Origin: Sinotaia quadrata
Taxonomy: Eukaryota > Mollusca > Gastropoda > Architaenioglossa > Viviparidae
DNA: 64,000 nt
Direction of reading: 5' to 3'
NCBI GenBank assembly: GCA_028829895.1
Contig: CM054177.1
Location: 30,577,564 to 30,641,563 of the forward strand
In this document: piece by piece, positions 24,975 through 35,639 of the stretch
Numbering within the stretch: position 1 is the stretch's first letter
Layout: the number at the start of each line of letters is the position of its first letter
Notes under the pieces: model-generated
What the model was told of the DNA's origin: nothing
Databases searched by the model: none
Seen by the model: only the letters and a program-made list of their open reading frames with translations
Program-made: the position numbers and the translations under genes

Positions 24975-27900
24975 TCATTCGCATCGTCCCCCAATTGATG
25001 TGGGCACAAAATGTTTATTGAATATTTCACACAGCCCTTCACTAATCGTGTGACCAAACTGCACTCGCTCTCTTTGCATCTCATTATCCATGTTCTGGCT
25101 AGTCCGTGACCTCGTTCGAGACGACAGGAAGTCGTACGCTGTTCGGTGGTTGATGAAAGGAGAGCGAACAGCCACAGTGACGTTGCTTTTGTCGTGATGG
25201 CTTATTTTGTTGTCATGTGCTATGAATTCAGTATTGTGAGACACTTCATCTGCAGGCCGTTTATCCAAGACTTTAACGCTATCGCCATCCACAGACCCAG
25301 CAATTGAACCGCTTATGCCTTCGAATCTGTCACTTGTTTTTGTCTGTGATGGCACTGCACTACGATTACTGTGGACCGTAACGGAAATACGAGATGTGGA
25401 AGGCTGCTTGAACTTGTATTCCCACCCATAGCCTTCCATACCTGCTCTGCTAATCACACCCTCGGTGATCTCATCACCCTTACTTGAGTTACTTCCCTTG
25501 TACACAGTAGCCGCTGTTTGACCAACACTGCTCACTCTTTGGACAGTGGGGAGCTTTGGAAGTGGTTTCGTGTTTTGAAGGCCCGGCTTGTTTCCATTTT
25601 TTTTCTTATTCTTTTTGTGACGACTGTTTTCTTTGTCCGACATGTGACCATACAAGCTGCCTCGTCTGCTATTTCTTCTTTGATTTTGTCTTTTTCCTTT
25701 CCTTTCCTTCCTATCTTGTCCGGAGAGCTGTTCTAACTGACCCTGCTTGCCTTCTTTCCTTTGTTGCAAATTGGCGTGTTGGATCCCCTGGTCAGTATTG
25801 TTATGTCCGCTGATTCTGTAGATATCTCTGTTAGTATTGTTACGTCCGCTAATTCTGTAGATATCTCGGTTAGTATCGTTACGTCCGCTAATTCTGTAGA
25901 TATCTTGGTTAGTATTGTTACGTTTGCTGACAGCGTGGATCTCACGGTCAGTATTGTTATGTCCACTAACTGATGGGTTGGAGATGCTGATAAATGTTTG
26001 TTCTTGTTGGCCAGGAGTCATTTTTCCATTTTTCTCTTGATTGCTCCTATCTTCATTCTCAGAGTGTTTGTCAAGAAAAACATTTCTTTTGCTATTAATT
26101 TTATTTTTTCTGGAAGGGTAGGTTATTGCGTGTGTAAATCTACGTGCACTCGTAATGGTGTTGTTTATGTCTTTATTATCGCCATTTTTAATGTGACCAT
26201 TCTCAGCGTTAGCTTGTTCCTTCACATTCTCCTTCATTCTCACCTGTACATTCTCCTTCACATTATCAGGCTGAAGTAGCGAGACATCACTTCTCTCGCT
26301 TCTTGTTTCGTCTAAAGGATTATTTAAAGTGCCCGCAGAATGAAACCAGTTTCTTATCAGATTCACCCGTGGTTTTCGTTGCTGGTTTTGTGGACTATCC
26401 GGACGGACGTATTTCTCTTCATTATTTACCTGGTGTTCGAGATCACTGTCTCGTTTTTGACGTTTTAAGATTGACTCTCTTGCTGGAATGCTACCGGTGC
26501 CAGATGCATTGACCTTTTTGTGCTGTATTCTCAGAGAAGTTGGCAAGCTGGAAGGAGACTTGGACTTGGCATCAAGAGTTACAAATCCAAACCCATGTAT
26601 CTGACTGTCATTTGTCAGGACTGTTCTCACGTAGACACCGTGCACTGATGTCAGTAGTGAAGATGAATTCTGGCTGGAATCCATGATGACGGTCTTGTCT
26701 AGTGCCACACTTTTGCCCTGCTGGCTGGAATCACTTTTGTCTATAGAATAGTTTGTTTGAAATATATTATCTTTAATACGCTTTGTGTCTTCTTTGGCTT
26801 CGGGAGTGGCTTTCATGCTTGTCTTTTTTCCCCTAGAACTTTTCGAGAGGCTGTTTGGTTGCTTGTCTGTGTTTTTTGCTTCGGGGCAGTCCAAAACTCC
26901 CTTCATATCGTCATCAGTCGTACTCATGCTTGAGTCATAGGATTTGTCATTTTTCTTGTTGAGGGATCCGTCCTCCTCACTGCTGTTATCTGTTTCTTCA
27001 TCAGTGTCTTCCTCACTGCTGTTATCTGTTTCTTCATCAGTGTCATCCTGTTTGTTGAGTGGTGACACAGTCTGACGATTGGTGACAACACCTTGTCTTG
27101 TTTTACTTTTTGAAAACTGGGCGAGCACCGATCGTCTGATGTTCATGTTAAACTTCCTTTGGTGTCTCTTAGAGTTTTTTCTTTTCTGCAGTCCTGTGGA
27201 TTTTGTTTCTTTTCGCTCCAGTCTGCGTTGGCAGTGGGCGTGATAATGTCTGCTTGTTGTAGGGTGACGGGCCTGATTTTGAAGTTTGCTTTGCTGCAGT
27301 GCGTTTTGTCCCCTTTGCTTAGAAACTGAAAATGAGGCATCTTGAATCTGTTTCAAACGATCAGTCACAGATAAACTGTTGCTGACTTCTACACCTGATG
27401 ATGACTTATTATGCTTCCGGTTTGAATCACTGTCATCTACTTTGTCATTATTTTCACCTTCTTGTGAATAGTAATTTTCAAACTTGTCATCTGTATCATC
27501 ACTATTATTTTCAAACTTGTCATCTATATCATCACTATTATTTTCAAACTTGTCATCTATATCATCACTATTATTTTCAAACTTGTCATCTGTATCGTCA
27601 CTGTTGCTTTTACTGTCATCGTCTTCATCTGAAGAGCTCTCAGAGCTGACTGACGTTTTACTTGCCTCGAATATATTATCTCCAGTGTCATCAAGCTCTT
27701 CTTGTTTTAAATCTTCATTTGTCTTTATATTTCTGTTACCACTGGCACTGTTGGCTTCAATGGACCTCTCCGATGCATTCGGATGAAATTGTAAAAATAA
27801 CGACGCAATTTCACGAAGTCGTTTTTGTCTGTAAGTGTGATGCAGTTCCTTTACATCACCAGATTTGTCTTCTCCAAACCGCTTCAGGAACTGTTGCAGC

Positions 27901-28306
27901 CATTTTTTCTTGCTGGCTTTTGGCATATTCCTACTTACAATGAAATTGGAAGCTCCCTGTTTGTGTAAGATGGGAGCCATGAGTTGGCAGCTTGTCTGGT
28001 GACTCTTTTTTCCCCTACGACTAATCGGACCTTTCCGAAATTGCTGATATTTTGTCGTCACTCTCTCTCCGCGGTTCCTCCGCCATTTTCTTGTGCTATT
28101 GTCAGCTGGAGTTGCCAAAAGTTGTACAGGCTTTACAATCGGGGTATATGGTAGAACTGGGGTGGCAGAATAATCTTCCACAACGAAACGTGGCGTCTGT
28201 GCAGACGGGAATTCCATTTCTGAAAGAATGCTTGTTCTATTTTCGTCAGAGATGTTATTCTGGTTTTCAGTAATATCTTGCTGGACTTTGTCAATTTTCA
28301 GAAATT
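24975..28306 (-). CDS. Large terminal coding exon of an unrecognised, charged, low-complexity protein
   Basis: About 1,110 codons stay open in one frame and end at TGA 24975-24977. The frame continues upstream to an ATG at 28385, but that part reads as an intron end: a pyrimidine tract then CCAAAACCAG, so the exon probably starts at 28306, entered with two bases. The first internal ATG opens MEFPSAQTPRFVVED (about residue 58 counted from 28385). Order of segments: a short hydrophobic-proline patch (TPVLPYTPIVKPVQLL); Lys/Arg-rich region; acidic repeat of SDDIDDKFENN (33 bp x 4, residues ~260-303); basic HCQRRLERKETK; second acidic repeat TDEETDNSSEED (x2, ~447-467); a less biased stretch with VHGVYVRTVLTNDSQIHGFG (~578-600); repeat YRISGRNNTNRDI (39 bp x ~3.5, ~820-860); Lys/Arg/Gln-rich block; and a C-terminus ending FVPTSIGGRCE. 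There are no catalytic motifs, signal peptide or membrane segments. Probably an intrinsically disordered nuclear or scaffold protein; function unknown. Confidence 0.8.
25800..25940 (-). repeat. Coding 39-bp tandem repeat in the large exon
   Basis: Three to four copies encode 13-residue units of the YRISGRNNTNRDI type. DNA identity between copies is high (TCCGCTAATTCTGTAGATAT shared on the plus strand) and the unit is a whole number of codons, so copy number can vary without breaking the frame. Confidence 0.9.
27470..27610 (-). repeat. Coding 33-bp acidic tandem repeat in the large exon
   Basis: Four copies encode 11-residue units SDD(I/T)DDKFENN. On the plus strand ATTTTCAAACTTGTCATCT repeats every 33 bp. 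The units are almost identical, as in a young, frame-preserving expansion. Confidence 0.92.
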
Positions 28307-28599
28307 CTGGTTTTGGAAGAAAAGAAGGAAATATAAAACAGTAGTTGTTTGCAGGTAGTTGAAAGGAGATAAGATATTCGTTCAATAATATTTTATTAGA
28401 AAATAATACTTCTACTTTTATAGCAGAATATTGACTAATATATCACCACACATAGTCATAGTCTTACAGTTGTATTTCAAATAAAGCGTAGACGTGATGT
28501 GCATACATCCTTTGGTTAAGTCAAGCATACTTCTTAGTGTTCTGTATGTTGATTCTGTCTCCAGAAACAGTTTGCAATGCTAGATGGTCCTAGGCAATC

Positions 28600-29160
28600 T
28601 AATAGGTTAATTAATTAACTAATAGTACCTATGATATGTTAATTAACTAACACTACGTTTGGGTGTTAATTAACTAAGAAGTACGTTTGGGTGTTAATTA
28701 ACTAAGAAGTACGTTTGGGTATTAATTCACTAAGAAGTACGTTTGGGTGTTAATTCACTAAGCAGTACGTTTGGGTGTTGATTCACTAAGAAGTACGTTT
28801 GGGTGTTGATTCACTAAGAAGTACGTTTGGGTGTTAATTCACTAAGCAGTACGTTTGGGTGTTAATTCACTAAGCATTACGTATGGGTGTTAATTCACTA
28901 AGTCATGCGTATTAGGTTTTAATGTATGCATATTGGATGTTAATTCACTAAGCCATACGTATGGGTGTTAATTTGCTAAGTCGTGCGTATTGGTGTTAAT
29001 TCACTAAGTCATGCACGTGTGTTAATTCACTAAGCAGTACGTATGGGTGTTAATTCACTAAGTCATGCACATGTGTGTTAATTCACTAAGCAATCTACGT
29101 TTGGGTGTTAATTCACTAAGTCATGCGTATTGGGTGTTAATTCACTAAGCAGTACATCAC
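28600..29160. repeat. 28-30 bp minisatellite, about 18 copies
   Basis: The core is AAGTACGTTTGGGTGTTAAT followed by TCACT or TAACT. Left units contain TTAATTAACTAA, right units TTAATTCACTAA. The right half (from about 28880) is more diverged, with variants GTATGGGTG, GTATTGGG and ATGCACATG. Confidence 0.93.
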
Positions 29161-29225
29161 ATTCCAGTGACATGAAAAGTTCTGATCACTAAATAGCATA
29201 AGTCCATTCTTTCTTTATCAGTCAG

Positions 29226-29510
29226 TTAAGTATACAATGCATGAACAGTCTACTACTGTTGAAGTCTTACAATGGTAAACAGTTTACTACTGTTGAAGTC
29301 TTACAATGGTAAACAGTTTACTACTGTTGAAGTCTTACAATGGTAAACAGTTTACTACTGTTGAAGTCTTACAATGGTAAACAGTTTACTACTGTTGATG
29401 TCTTACAATGGTAAACAGTTTACTTACAATGATGAACAGTCTATTACTGTTGAAGTCTTACAATGATGAACAGTCTACTACTGTTGAAGTCTTACAATTC
29501 ATGAACTTTC
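29226..29510. repeat. 34-bp minisatellite, about 8 copies, short hairpin
   Basis: The unit carries ACAGTTTACTACTGTTGAAG and TCTTACAATGGTAA. ACAGT-TTACT-ACTGT gives a 5-bp stem in most units. Some right-hand copies have GATGAACAGTCTA in place of GGTAAACAGTTTA. Confidence 0.93.
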
Positions 29511-29639
29511 TACTATGGTCGAATAAGTATTGCAATAGGGACTGATTCTACCGTCGAATGTACTATATGTATTATTGTGCGTAAATTACCTGCTATTATC
29601 GACTGAGGTATTATAATATAAGACCTATCTACTTCTATT

Positions 29640-30222
29640 TCAGTGCAGGGCCTATCCACTTCTGTCTAGTGAAATATTACAATGCAGAGCCTATCTGCTC
29701 CTGACTAGTGGAAGTAATTCAGTGCAGGACCTATTTACTTCTGTCTAGTGAAGTATTACATTGCAGGACCTATCTACTTCTGTCTAGTGAAGTATTACAT
29801 TGCAGGACCTATTTACTTCTGTCTAGTGAAGTATTACATTGCAGGACCTATTTACTTCTGTCTAGTGAAGTATTACATTGCAGGACCTATCTACTTCTGT
29901 CTAGTGAAGTATTACATTGCAGGACCTATCTACTTCTGTCTAGTGAAGTATTACATTGCAGGACCTATTTACTTCTGTCTAGTGAAGTATTACATTGCAG
30001 GACCTATCTACTTCTGTCTAGTGAAGTATTACATTGCAGGACCTATCTACTTCTGTCTAGTGAAGTATTACATTGCAGGACATATCTACTTCTGTCTAGT
30101 GAAGTATTACATTGCAGGACCTATCTACTTCTGTCTAGTGAAGTATTACATTGCAGGACCTATTTACTTCTGTCTAGTGAAGTATTACATTGCAGGACCT
30201 ATCTTCTTCTTAGTGAAGTAGA
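29640..30222. repeat. 39-bp minisatellite, about 14 copies
   Basis: The unit carries AGTATTACATTGCAGGACC and TATCTACTTCTGTCTAGTGA. Because 39 is a multiple of 3, frames stay open: 179 codons at 29708-30247 and 157 codons at 29748-30221. Both are pure 13-residue repeats with no non-repeat domain, so I do not call a gene. ACTTC-TGTCTAGT-GAAGT can form a 5-bp stem. Confidence 0.95.
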
Positions 30223-30479
30223 TGTATCACAAAAAGCATGCTACTGAAACAATACTGTGCTTTACGCCGGAGACCTTTGGAATTTGCCTTTCTCCAGATT
30301 ACAAAGTTTTAAAAAAAATGAATAATAATGTTTTCTCAGTAAGTGCCGAGGACTGTAGTGTTTCAGCTAATCACTGGTTGGCTGCTGTTTTGTGCCAGGG
30401 CCATGTTTATCGCTCTTGTCGTTCTGATTTAAAGAGCAAAGAGAAGAATGCCAGTGTTGCCATGGCGAATTTCAGGGAC
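30223..30479. other. Spacer between arrays
   Basis: Sequence of ordinary composition inside the probable intron. The plus-strand 113-codon frame 30222-30563 covers it and runs into the next repeat. It has no recognisable domain or splice borders. Confidence 0.4.
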
Positions 30480-30630
30480 CTCCATCGTGACGAGGATAAA
30501 GCGCGTGCAATGTGGGTTCATAAATCGTCGTGTATGAAGAGGATAAAGCACGGGTGTAACTGAAGGGTTCATACATCGTCGTGTATGAAGAGGATAAAGC
30601 ACGGGTGTAACTGAAGGGTTCATAATATGT
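30480..30630. repeat. 51-bp tandem repeat, about 3 copies
   Basis: ATCGTCGTGTATGAAGAGGA recurs at 30524 and 30575 with ATAAAGCACGGGTGTAACTG. A partial, older copy (CATCGTGACGAGGATAAAGC) precedes it at 30483. Confidence 0.88.
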
Positions 30631-30714
30631 GTGCAAAAGTATTATCGCAAACTGTATAAAGTCGAACAATTAATAGCCTTTATCTTCATTTTTTTTAAAA
30701 TAGTAAATTCAGGT

Positions 30715-31160
30715 AGACAAGTTATAGTAGGTGTTAATTAGCTCGGGTAGATAAGCCATGTTAGATGTTAATTAGTTCAGGTAGACAAGTCATATTAGGT
30801 GTTAATTAGTTCAGGTAGACAAGTCATATTAGGTGTTAATTAGTTCAGGTAGACAAGTCATATTAGGTGTTAATTAGTTCAGGTAGACAAGTCGTAATGG
30901 GTGTTAATTAGTTCAGGTACACAAGTCATATTAGGTGTTAATTAGTTCAGGTAGACAAGTCGTAATAGGTGTTAATTAGTTCAGGTAGACAAGTCGTAAT
31001 AGGTGTTAATTAGCTCACTTTAATTAGTTAATTAGACACCATAATAGGTATTAATAAGTTCAAGTAGACGAGCCATAATAGGTGCTAATTATTTCAGGTA
31101 GACAAGCCATAATAAGTGTTAATTAGTTTAGGTAGACAAGCCATAATAGGTGTTAAAGTA
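30715..31160. repeat. 34-bp minisatellite, about 13 copies
   Basis: The unit carries GTGTTAATTAGTTCAGGTAG and ACAAGTCATATTAG. Variants CGTAATAG and CCATAATAG group in neighbouring units. Near 31015-31050 the order is disturbed by AATTAGTTAATTAGACACC. Confidence 0.94.
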
Positions 31161-31504
31161 GAAACTAATGCTGGCTAAGATAACTTCTGGTGTGACTTAG
31201 CTGAGGAACACATATTACATTGGACAGATGACTTGTCTGTTTTCTTATTAGTGCTTTGTTTTTATAACAGTATCTGTTTTCTTATCAACGTTTTATTTTA
31301 TATTAATGTCTGTTTTCCTGTCAGTATCCGTGTGTTTTCTTATAATGTAAGTTAGTTGTATCCATGTCAGTGTGTTTTCTCATTAATGTCAGCGACTTGT
31401 GTACGTCAGTGTATTTTGTTACCAATATAAGTTGTATCCATGTCTGCATGTTGATCAAGTGTTTGGTTTGGTTGAAAATTTTTAAAGGTGAGTAATGGGG
31501 TTGG
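31161..31504. other. Spacer with loose repeats
   Basis: Degenerate copies around TCTGTTTTCTTAT/GTCAGTGTGTTTTCTTA occur at about 31235-31460. Nothing coding was recognised. Confidence 0.5.
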
Positions 31505-31790
31505 GTGAGTATGTTGCAATCGTGGTGTTCAGTGTCACTTTGTGTTTTATCACGTGTTCTTTTGTGTCAGCGTGTTTATGTATGCGGTGTCCCTTTTTGT
31601 TTTATGAGATGTTCTTTTGTGTCAGCGTGTTTATGTATGCGGTGTCCCTTTTTGTTTTATGAGATGTTCTTTTGTGTCAGCGTGTTTATGTATGCGGTGT
31701 CCCTTTTTGTTTTATGAGATGTTCTTTTGTGTCAGCGTGTTTATGTATGCGGTGTCACTTTTTGTCTTATGAAGGTTCCTGTGTCGGTGT
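31505..31790. repeat. 55-bp minisatellite, 4-5 copies
   Basis: GTGTCAGCGTGTTTATGTAT recurs at about 31564, 31619, 31674 and 31729, followed by GCGGTGTCCCTTTTTGTTTT. The internal copies are identical. The 70- and 75-codon frames over it are repeat artefacts. Confidence 0.94.
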
Positions 31791-31918
31791 GGTGCTTCTT
31801 TTCTATTGTGTTCGAGAGAGAGAAATATATATAACGGTTACCTCGCGTGCATTCGATCAGTTTGATATGTTAATTTTATGCAGACCTGCATATTTTTAAT
31901 GTAACTTTCCATTACTGA

Positions 31919-32045
31919 AAATAAGATGAGCTATGAGACACAGGAGATTTAAAATGCTGGTGTAATAAGATGAGCTATGAGATATAGCAGATTTAAAATG
32001 CTGGTGTAACAAGATGAGCTCTTAATAAGAGCAAATTTAAAATTC
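31919..32045. repeat. 44-bp tandem repeat, 2-3 copies
   Basis: AAGATGAGCTATGAGA starts at about 31924 and 31968, with a partial copy near 32010. Each full copy carries GATTTAAAATGCTGGTGTAA. Confidence 0.85.
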
Positions 32046-32109
32046 CATACACAGTACACATCGCCTTATGGAATTTCTCATTTCGTTTTCCCACTGTTGG
32101 TAAGAAGAA

Positions 32110-32430
32110 GCTTGAAACGTATCATTATTAATATTAAATAATCTATGACATTACCTTAAAATGTTTTATATAATACTATCATTATTCTTTGAATTACCTT
32201 AAAATGTTTTATACACTTTTAATATTGTTCTATGACATTGCATTAAAATATTTTTATATATCACTATCATTGTTCATTGGAATTACATTAATGTTTTATA
32301 CACTTTAATAGTGTTCTATGGAATTACAATAAAATGTTGTATACAACAGTAACATTGCTATATGACATTATATTAAAATGTTTTATACAACATTAATGCT
32401 GCTCTATGAAATTACATTAAATTTTTATAT
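32110..32430. repeat. Degenerate AT-rich tandem repeat
   Basis: About seven diverged copies of a 45-60 bp unit with TTAAAATGTTTTATACA and a TTCTATGRAATTACA motif. Confidence 0.65.
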
Positions 32431-34229
32431 ATATGATATCGGATGTTCCATTGCTCAAGACTGTGAGAAAGAAAACCGACATTAAATGTCATTCAGATGG
32501 GCAATGAAGTTTTGCATCTCTGCTGTAAAATTAAAAACTCGACTTAATATGCGCATAGTAAACTATACATCTAAATGTTCTAATTCACACAAAATTCAAA
32601 CAATAATAGGAAAAGTAACATAAGTCAAAATTTATAAAATTTGTTGATGTGTTAGTTTCATCCAACAATTGCGCCTAAATGTGTTTAGAATCTACATTTT
32701 ATAGTAAAATTTGGAATGGTCTAAAGAATTCCACAAATGTACCCTACTATTCTCGACTACAAAAGTTGGTAAAGAATTCACCCAGAGGTCTTAAGTCCGG
32801 CGTCCTAATTCGCGTGCGGTTTGGAGGGGGGGGGGAGGGTTCAGTCTGGTATCACTACATGAAACAGAACTTTTTACTTCATAAACTTCTAATATTTCAC
32901 AATAACTTTAAACGAAAGGGATTTCTATTCAACATCACTACGTAAAAGACGGGCATCTTCCACATCTACTTGTATACATTTTCACTTATTTATTTTTAAA
33001 GCACAAACTATTTCTCCACGTGCTGCTCATGATTCACTCAAACGTCAGTTTTCGGTTTCAGAGTAATAAACATTAACCGACATAGGCGATGAGATACTCT
33101 ATCCCGGCTGACGGAGCCAAGGGATTGAACTTTCGCAGTCTAAGAAAGAATGGTGTGAGTTCGTTTGTAGTTATCACCCTTTGTACACTCCCCCCCCCCC
33201 TCTCTCTTCTCCTTTACATATGCCAGTTGTTCTAAACCACAACAGTTGCCGGCTGGTGAAGCGTTTATTTCTTATCGCACTATCTGCAAACTTGCACAGA
33301 AAGAGAGGTCTTCAGTTTCAATGATACAGTTTGTCGTTCACCAAAACGCTACATTCCCGGAGGGCGAAGTTAGTTTTTATGTTTTTATACTGGATTTGTG
33401 GTTGGATTCGGCATTGTACATCATCCAACTTTTAAAAGTGCCCATCGTTAAAATTAAAATCCTATCAGTTAATCCTGTTTTGAAAAGGTATACAAAGGCT
33501 GATAGCTGTGGATATGCTTACTTATCTTTTTCTTCCCAAGCTTCCTCTGTTTTTAAATAGTATGCGGCCAACCCCAAACCAGGTTTTGTATTCCTGGAGT
33601 GACGCGACAGTCACAGAGATACTGAAGGGTTGGTTACGCTATGCTGATTTTAAACTAGGAGGTTGAAAATGACTTTGAGCTAGATCTCACAGTGCTTGCT
33701 AAATGAAAAGCAGCTGTATCAATATTAGTGTTATATCGTTTGAGTCTTGCCTTGATGTAAGATATTTAACATCATTAGCTGATTTTTAGCAAGCAAGGCA
33801 AATTGTCATTAAATACAAATTACAATGTAGAATGTCTAGGCAAGAGTCCGATTTAGCGTAAATATAATAAAATAAAGGCAATAAAACAACAAAAACAAAA
33901 GCGCGCAACAAAGTAAGTGCTATGTCCGTGTTGAGTAGAGGAATATGACTCAATTTATGAACAGTAGTTACTACGTGACCAATGAAACACATATGAAACC
34001 GGTATTTGAGTAAATCGGTTTGTAGTGTTTCAAAACGGATAACTCGAGAATTAAAATCCATTGTATGTTGGTGTACCTATATTTTCTTTTAAAAAAATAT
34101 TTGAGGTAATCTATTTCCTTTTTTTTTAAAAAAAAAACAAAACAATAATTTTCTTATTTATTTCTTAATTTAAATGTTGTTTCTGTTTTAATTTATTTAA
34201 AAACAATAATTTTATTGTAACTAAGTGCG
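32431..34229. other. Intron-like sequence, no recognised gene
   Basis: It contains a G run at about 32825-32838 and a C run at about 33190-33199. A 104-codon plus-strand frame (33246-33560) shows no domain. About 33780-34060 is AT-rich with a 91-codon minus-strand frame lacking features. Poly-A/T tracts lie at about 34090-34215. Confidence 0.4.
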
Positions 34230-34239
34230 TACGGTCCAT

Positions 34240-34855
34240 GGTGGCAGTCTTGGGCGAAGCGAAGTGAAGGTCCCGGGGGAGACTTGAGCGAAATGATGTA
34301 GAGGCCACGGGTGTGTGTGTGTGTGTGTGTGTGTGACTTCAGCAAAGTGGAGTGTAGGCCTTGGGGGAGACGACGGACGAAGTGTCGTGGGGGTCCCGCG
34401 GGAAACTTAACGAAGTGACGCGCAGGTCCCGGAGCGACTTAGTGAACAAAATTACAAGAAGTCAAAGAGGGAATTGGTGAAGAAAGTGACAAGCAGGTCA
34501 CAGAGAGACTTGGTGAACAAAGTGAAAAGAAGGTCACAGCTAGACTTGGTGAAGAAAGTGACAAGCAGGTCACAGAGAAACTTGATGAAGAAATTGACAA
34601 GCAGGTCACAGAGAGATTTGGTAAACAAAGTGACAAGCAGGTCACAGAGAGACTTGGTAAAGAAAATGACGTACATGTCACAGAGAGGCTTGATGAACAA
34701 AGTGACAAGCAGGTCACAGAGAGACTTGGTGAAGAAAGTGACAAGCAGGTCAAGAGAAACTTGATGAACAAAGTAACTTAGCAGATCACAGAGAGACATG
34801 GTGAAGAAAGTGACAAGCAGGCCACAGAGAGACATGGTGAACAAAGTAACGTGCT
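34240..34855. repeat. 36-bp minisatellite with a CpG-rich older half
   Basis: From about 34466 to 34855, eleven or so units carry GTGACAAGCAGGTCACAGAG and AGACTTGGTGAAGAAA. From about 34240 to 34465, diverged and GC-richer relatives occur (GAAGTGAAGGTCCCGGGGGA, GAAGTGACGCGCAGGTCCCG), interrupted by a (GT)n run at 34311-34334. GTGAC-AAGCAG-GTCAC forms a 5-bp stem. Frames of 96-130 codons over it are repeat artefacts. Confidence 0.92.
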
Positions 34856-35260
34856 TGTAGCATGCCAGGGAAAAAAACCCAAAACAGTCGCTTTGAGGAA
34901 AGAATAATATACGTTAGAGGGACCGCGAACTTGTTGAAGGAAAAGTTATCACAAGCTGTAATTTAACATGTGTAGTTTTGTTGGGGAGGTTTTTAAAATT
35001 TTGTTAATAAGAAACTATTGTCTCTATCAATACCATCTGAGCAGGATCAGCCGCTTCACTATTTAAAAAAAATTCTCAGTGGTTTTAGCTGCATAAATCA
35101 GTGAATGCGTCTCTTGAACTTGGGCAAGTGAATATTTTATTTTTAATGAAAATACAAGTTAGTACAGTTAGAAACAACTCAGATCCAGGATTTAAAAAAA
35201 AATATTAGTAACCAAATTAATCATTATCTGGAATGGTGTTAAATAATTCAGGCAACTTAC

Positions 35261-35580
35261 CGGCATAACACGACACAGACACGATGGTTGTGAAGAGCGG
35301 CAAAAAGCAAATTTGCCCAAACATTTTCTCGCGCTGGAATCTAGGAATAACCAAATCGGGCCGAACATTGGGTAACCGGCCACTTGTAACTGCCGGCCGT
35401 TTCTATTCTCGTGGGTTTCAAGGTGGTGTGGTGGTCTGCGTAACACAACTGACGTCGCGACGCCCCCTTTTGCCTGCAGCAGTACGGCCGTTTATCTTGT
35501 ACAGCAGTGCATTTCTCAGAGCAGTGTCTGTTTTGTCAGGGGCCGGTTGGGTGGGAGTGTAGTGGGGAAAGGGGTAACCA
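35261..35580 (-). promoter_or_regulatory. CpG-richer candidate first exon and promoter of the large minus-strand gene
   Basis: Between about 35275 and 35580 the sequence is markedly richer in GC and CpG than its surroundings (GCCGGCCGTTTC, GACGTCGCGACGCC, ACGGCCGTTT). On the minus strand it ends at a perfect donor: ATGCCG 35266-35261 followed by GTAAGT. This suits a 5' exon with a start codon just before the intron, or a non-coding exon. A plus-strand 92-codon frame (35284-35562) over the same region is a competing reading. No TATA box was seen. Confidence 0.4.
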
Positions 35581-35639
35581 GTGTAAGTGTGAGCTAGCTT
35601 GAGGTGTTTTAGAGATCTCTGAACTGAACATTTCCGGAC

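Larger units (their letters stand above)
28307..35260 (-). other. Probable 7-kb intron filled with tandem arrays
   Basis: It lies between the acceptor of the large exon (28307) and the donor GTAAGT at 35260-35255 of the CpG-rich candidate first exon. At least seven arrays occupy much of it. The phase of the two borders does not match if the ATG at 35266 is used, so either the first exon is non-coding, another acceptor is used (GTCCAG shortly inside the exon gives the right phase), or a small exon is missing. Confidence 0.4.

Noticed and set aside
29708..30247. 179- and 157-codon plus-strand open frames made of 13-residue repeats
   Set aside because: The unit is 39 bp, so any frame without a stop in one unit stays open through the array. 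There is no non-repeat domain, no splice signal and no codon bias; this is a minisatellite, not a gene.
33246..33560. 104-codon plus-strand frame
   Set aside because: No domain, no splice sites in phase, no repeat or conservation clue; plausible chance frame in a stretch of higher GC.
34439..34844. Overlapping 96-130 codon frames on both strands
   Set aside because: The repeat unit is 36 bp, so all frames without a stop stay open. Amino-acid repeats (VKKVTSRSQRDL) mirror the DNA repeat only.
35284..35562. 92-codon plus-strand frame in the CpG-rich patch
   Set aside because: It has no recognisable domain, and the minus-strand donor GTAAGT and the position upstream of the large minus-strand exon fit better. 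Kept only as an alternative.
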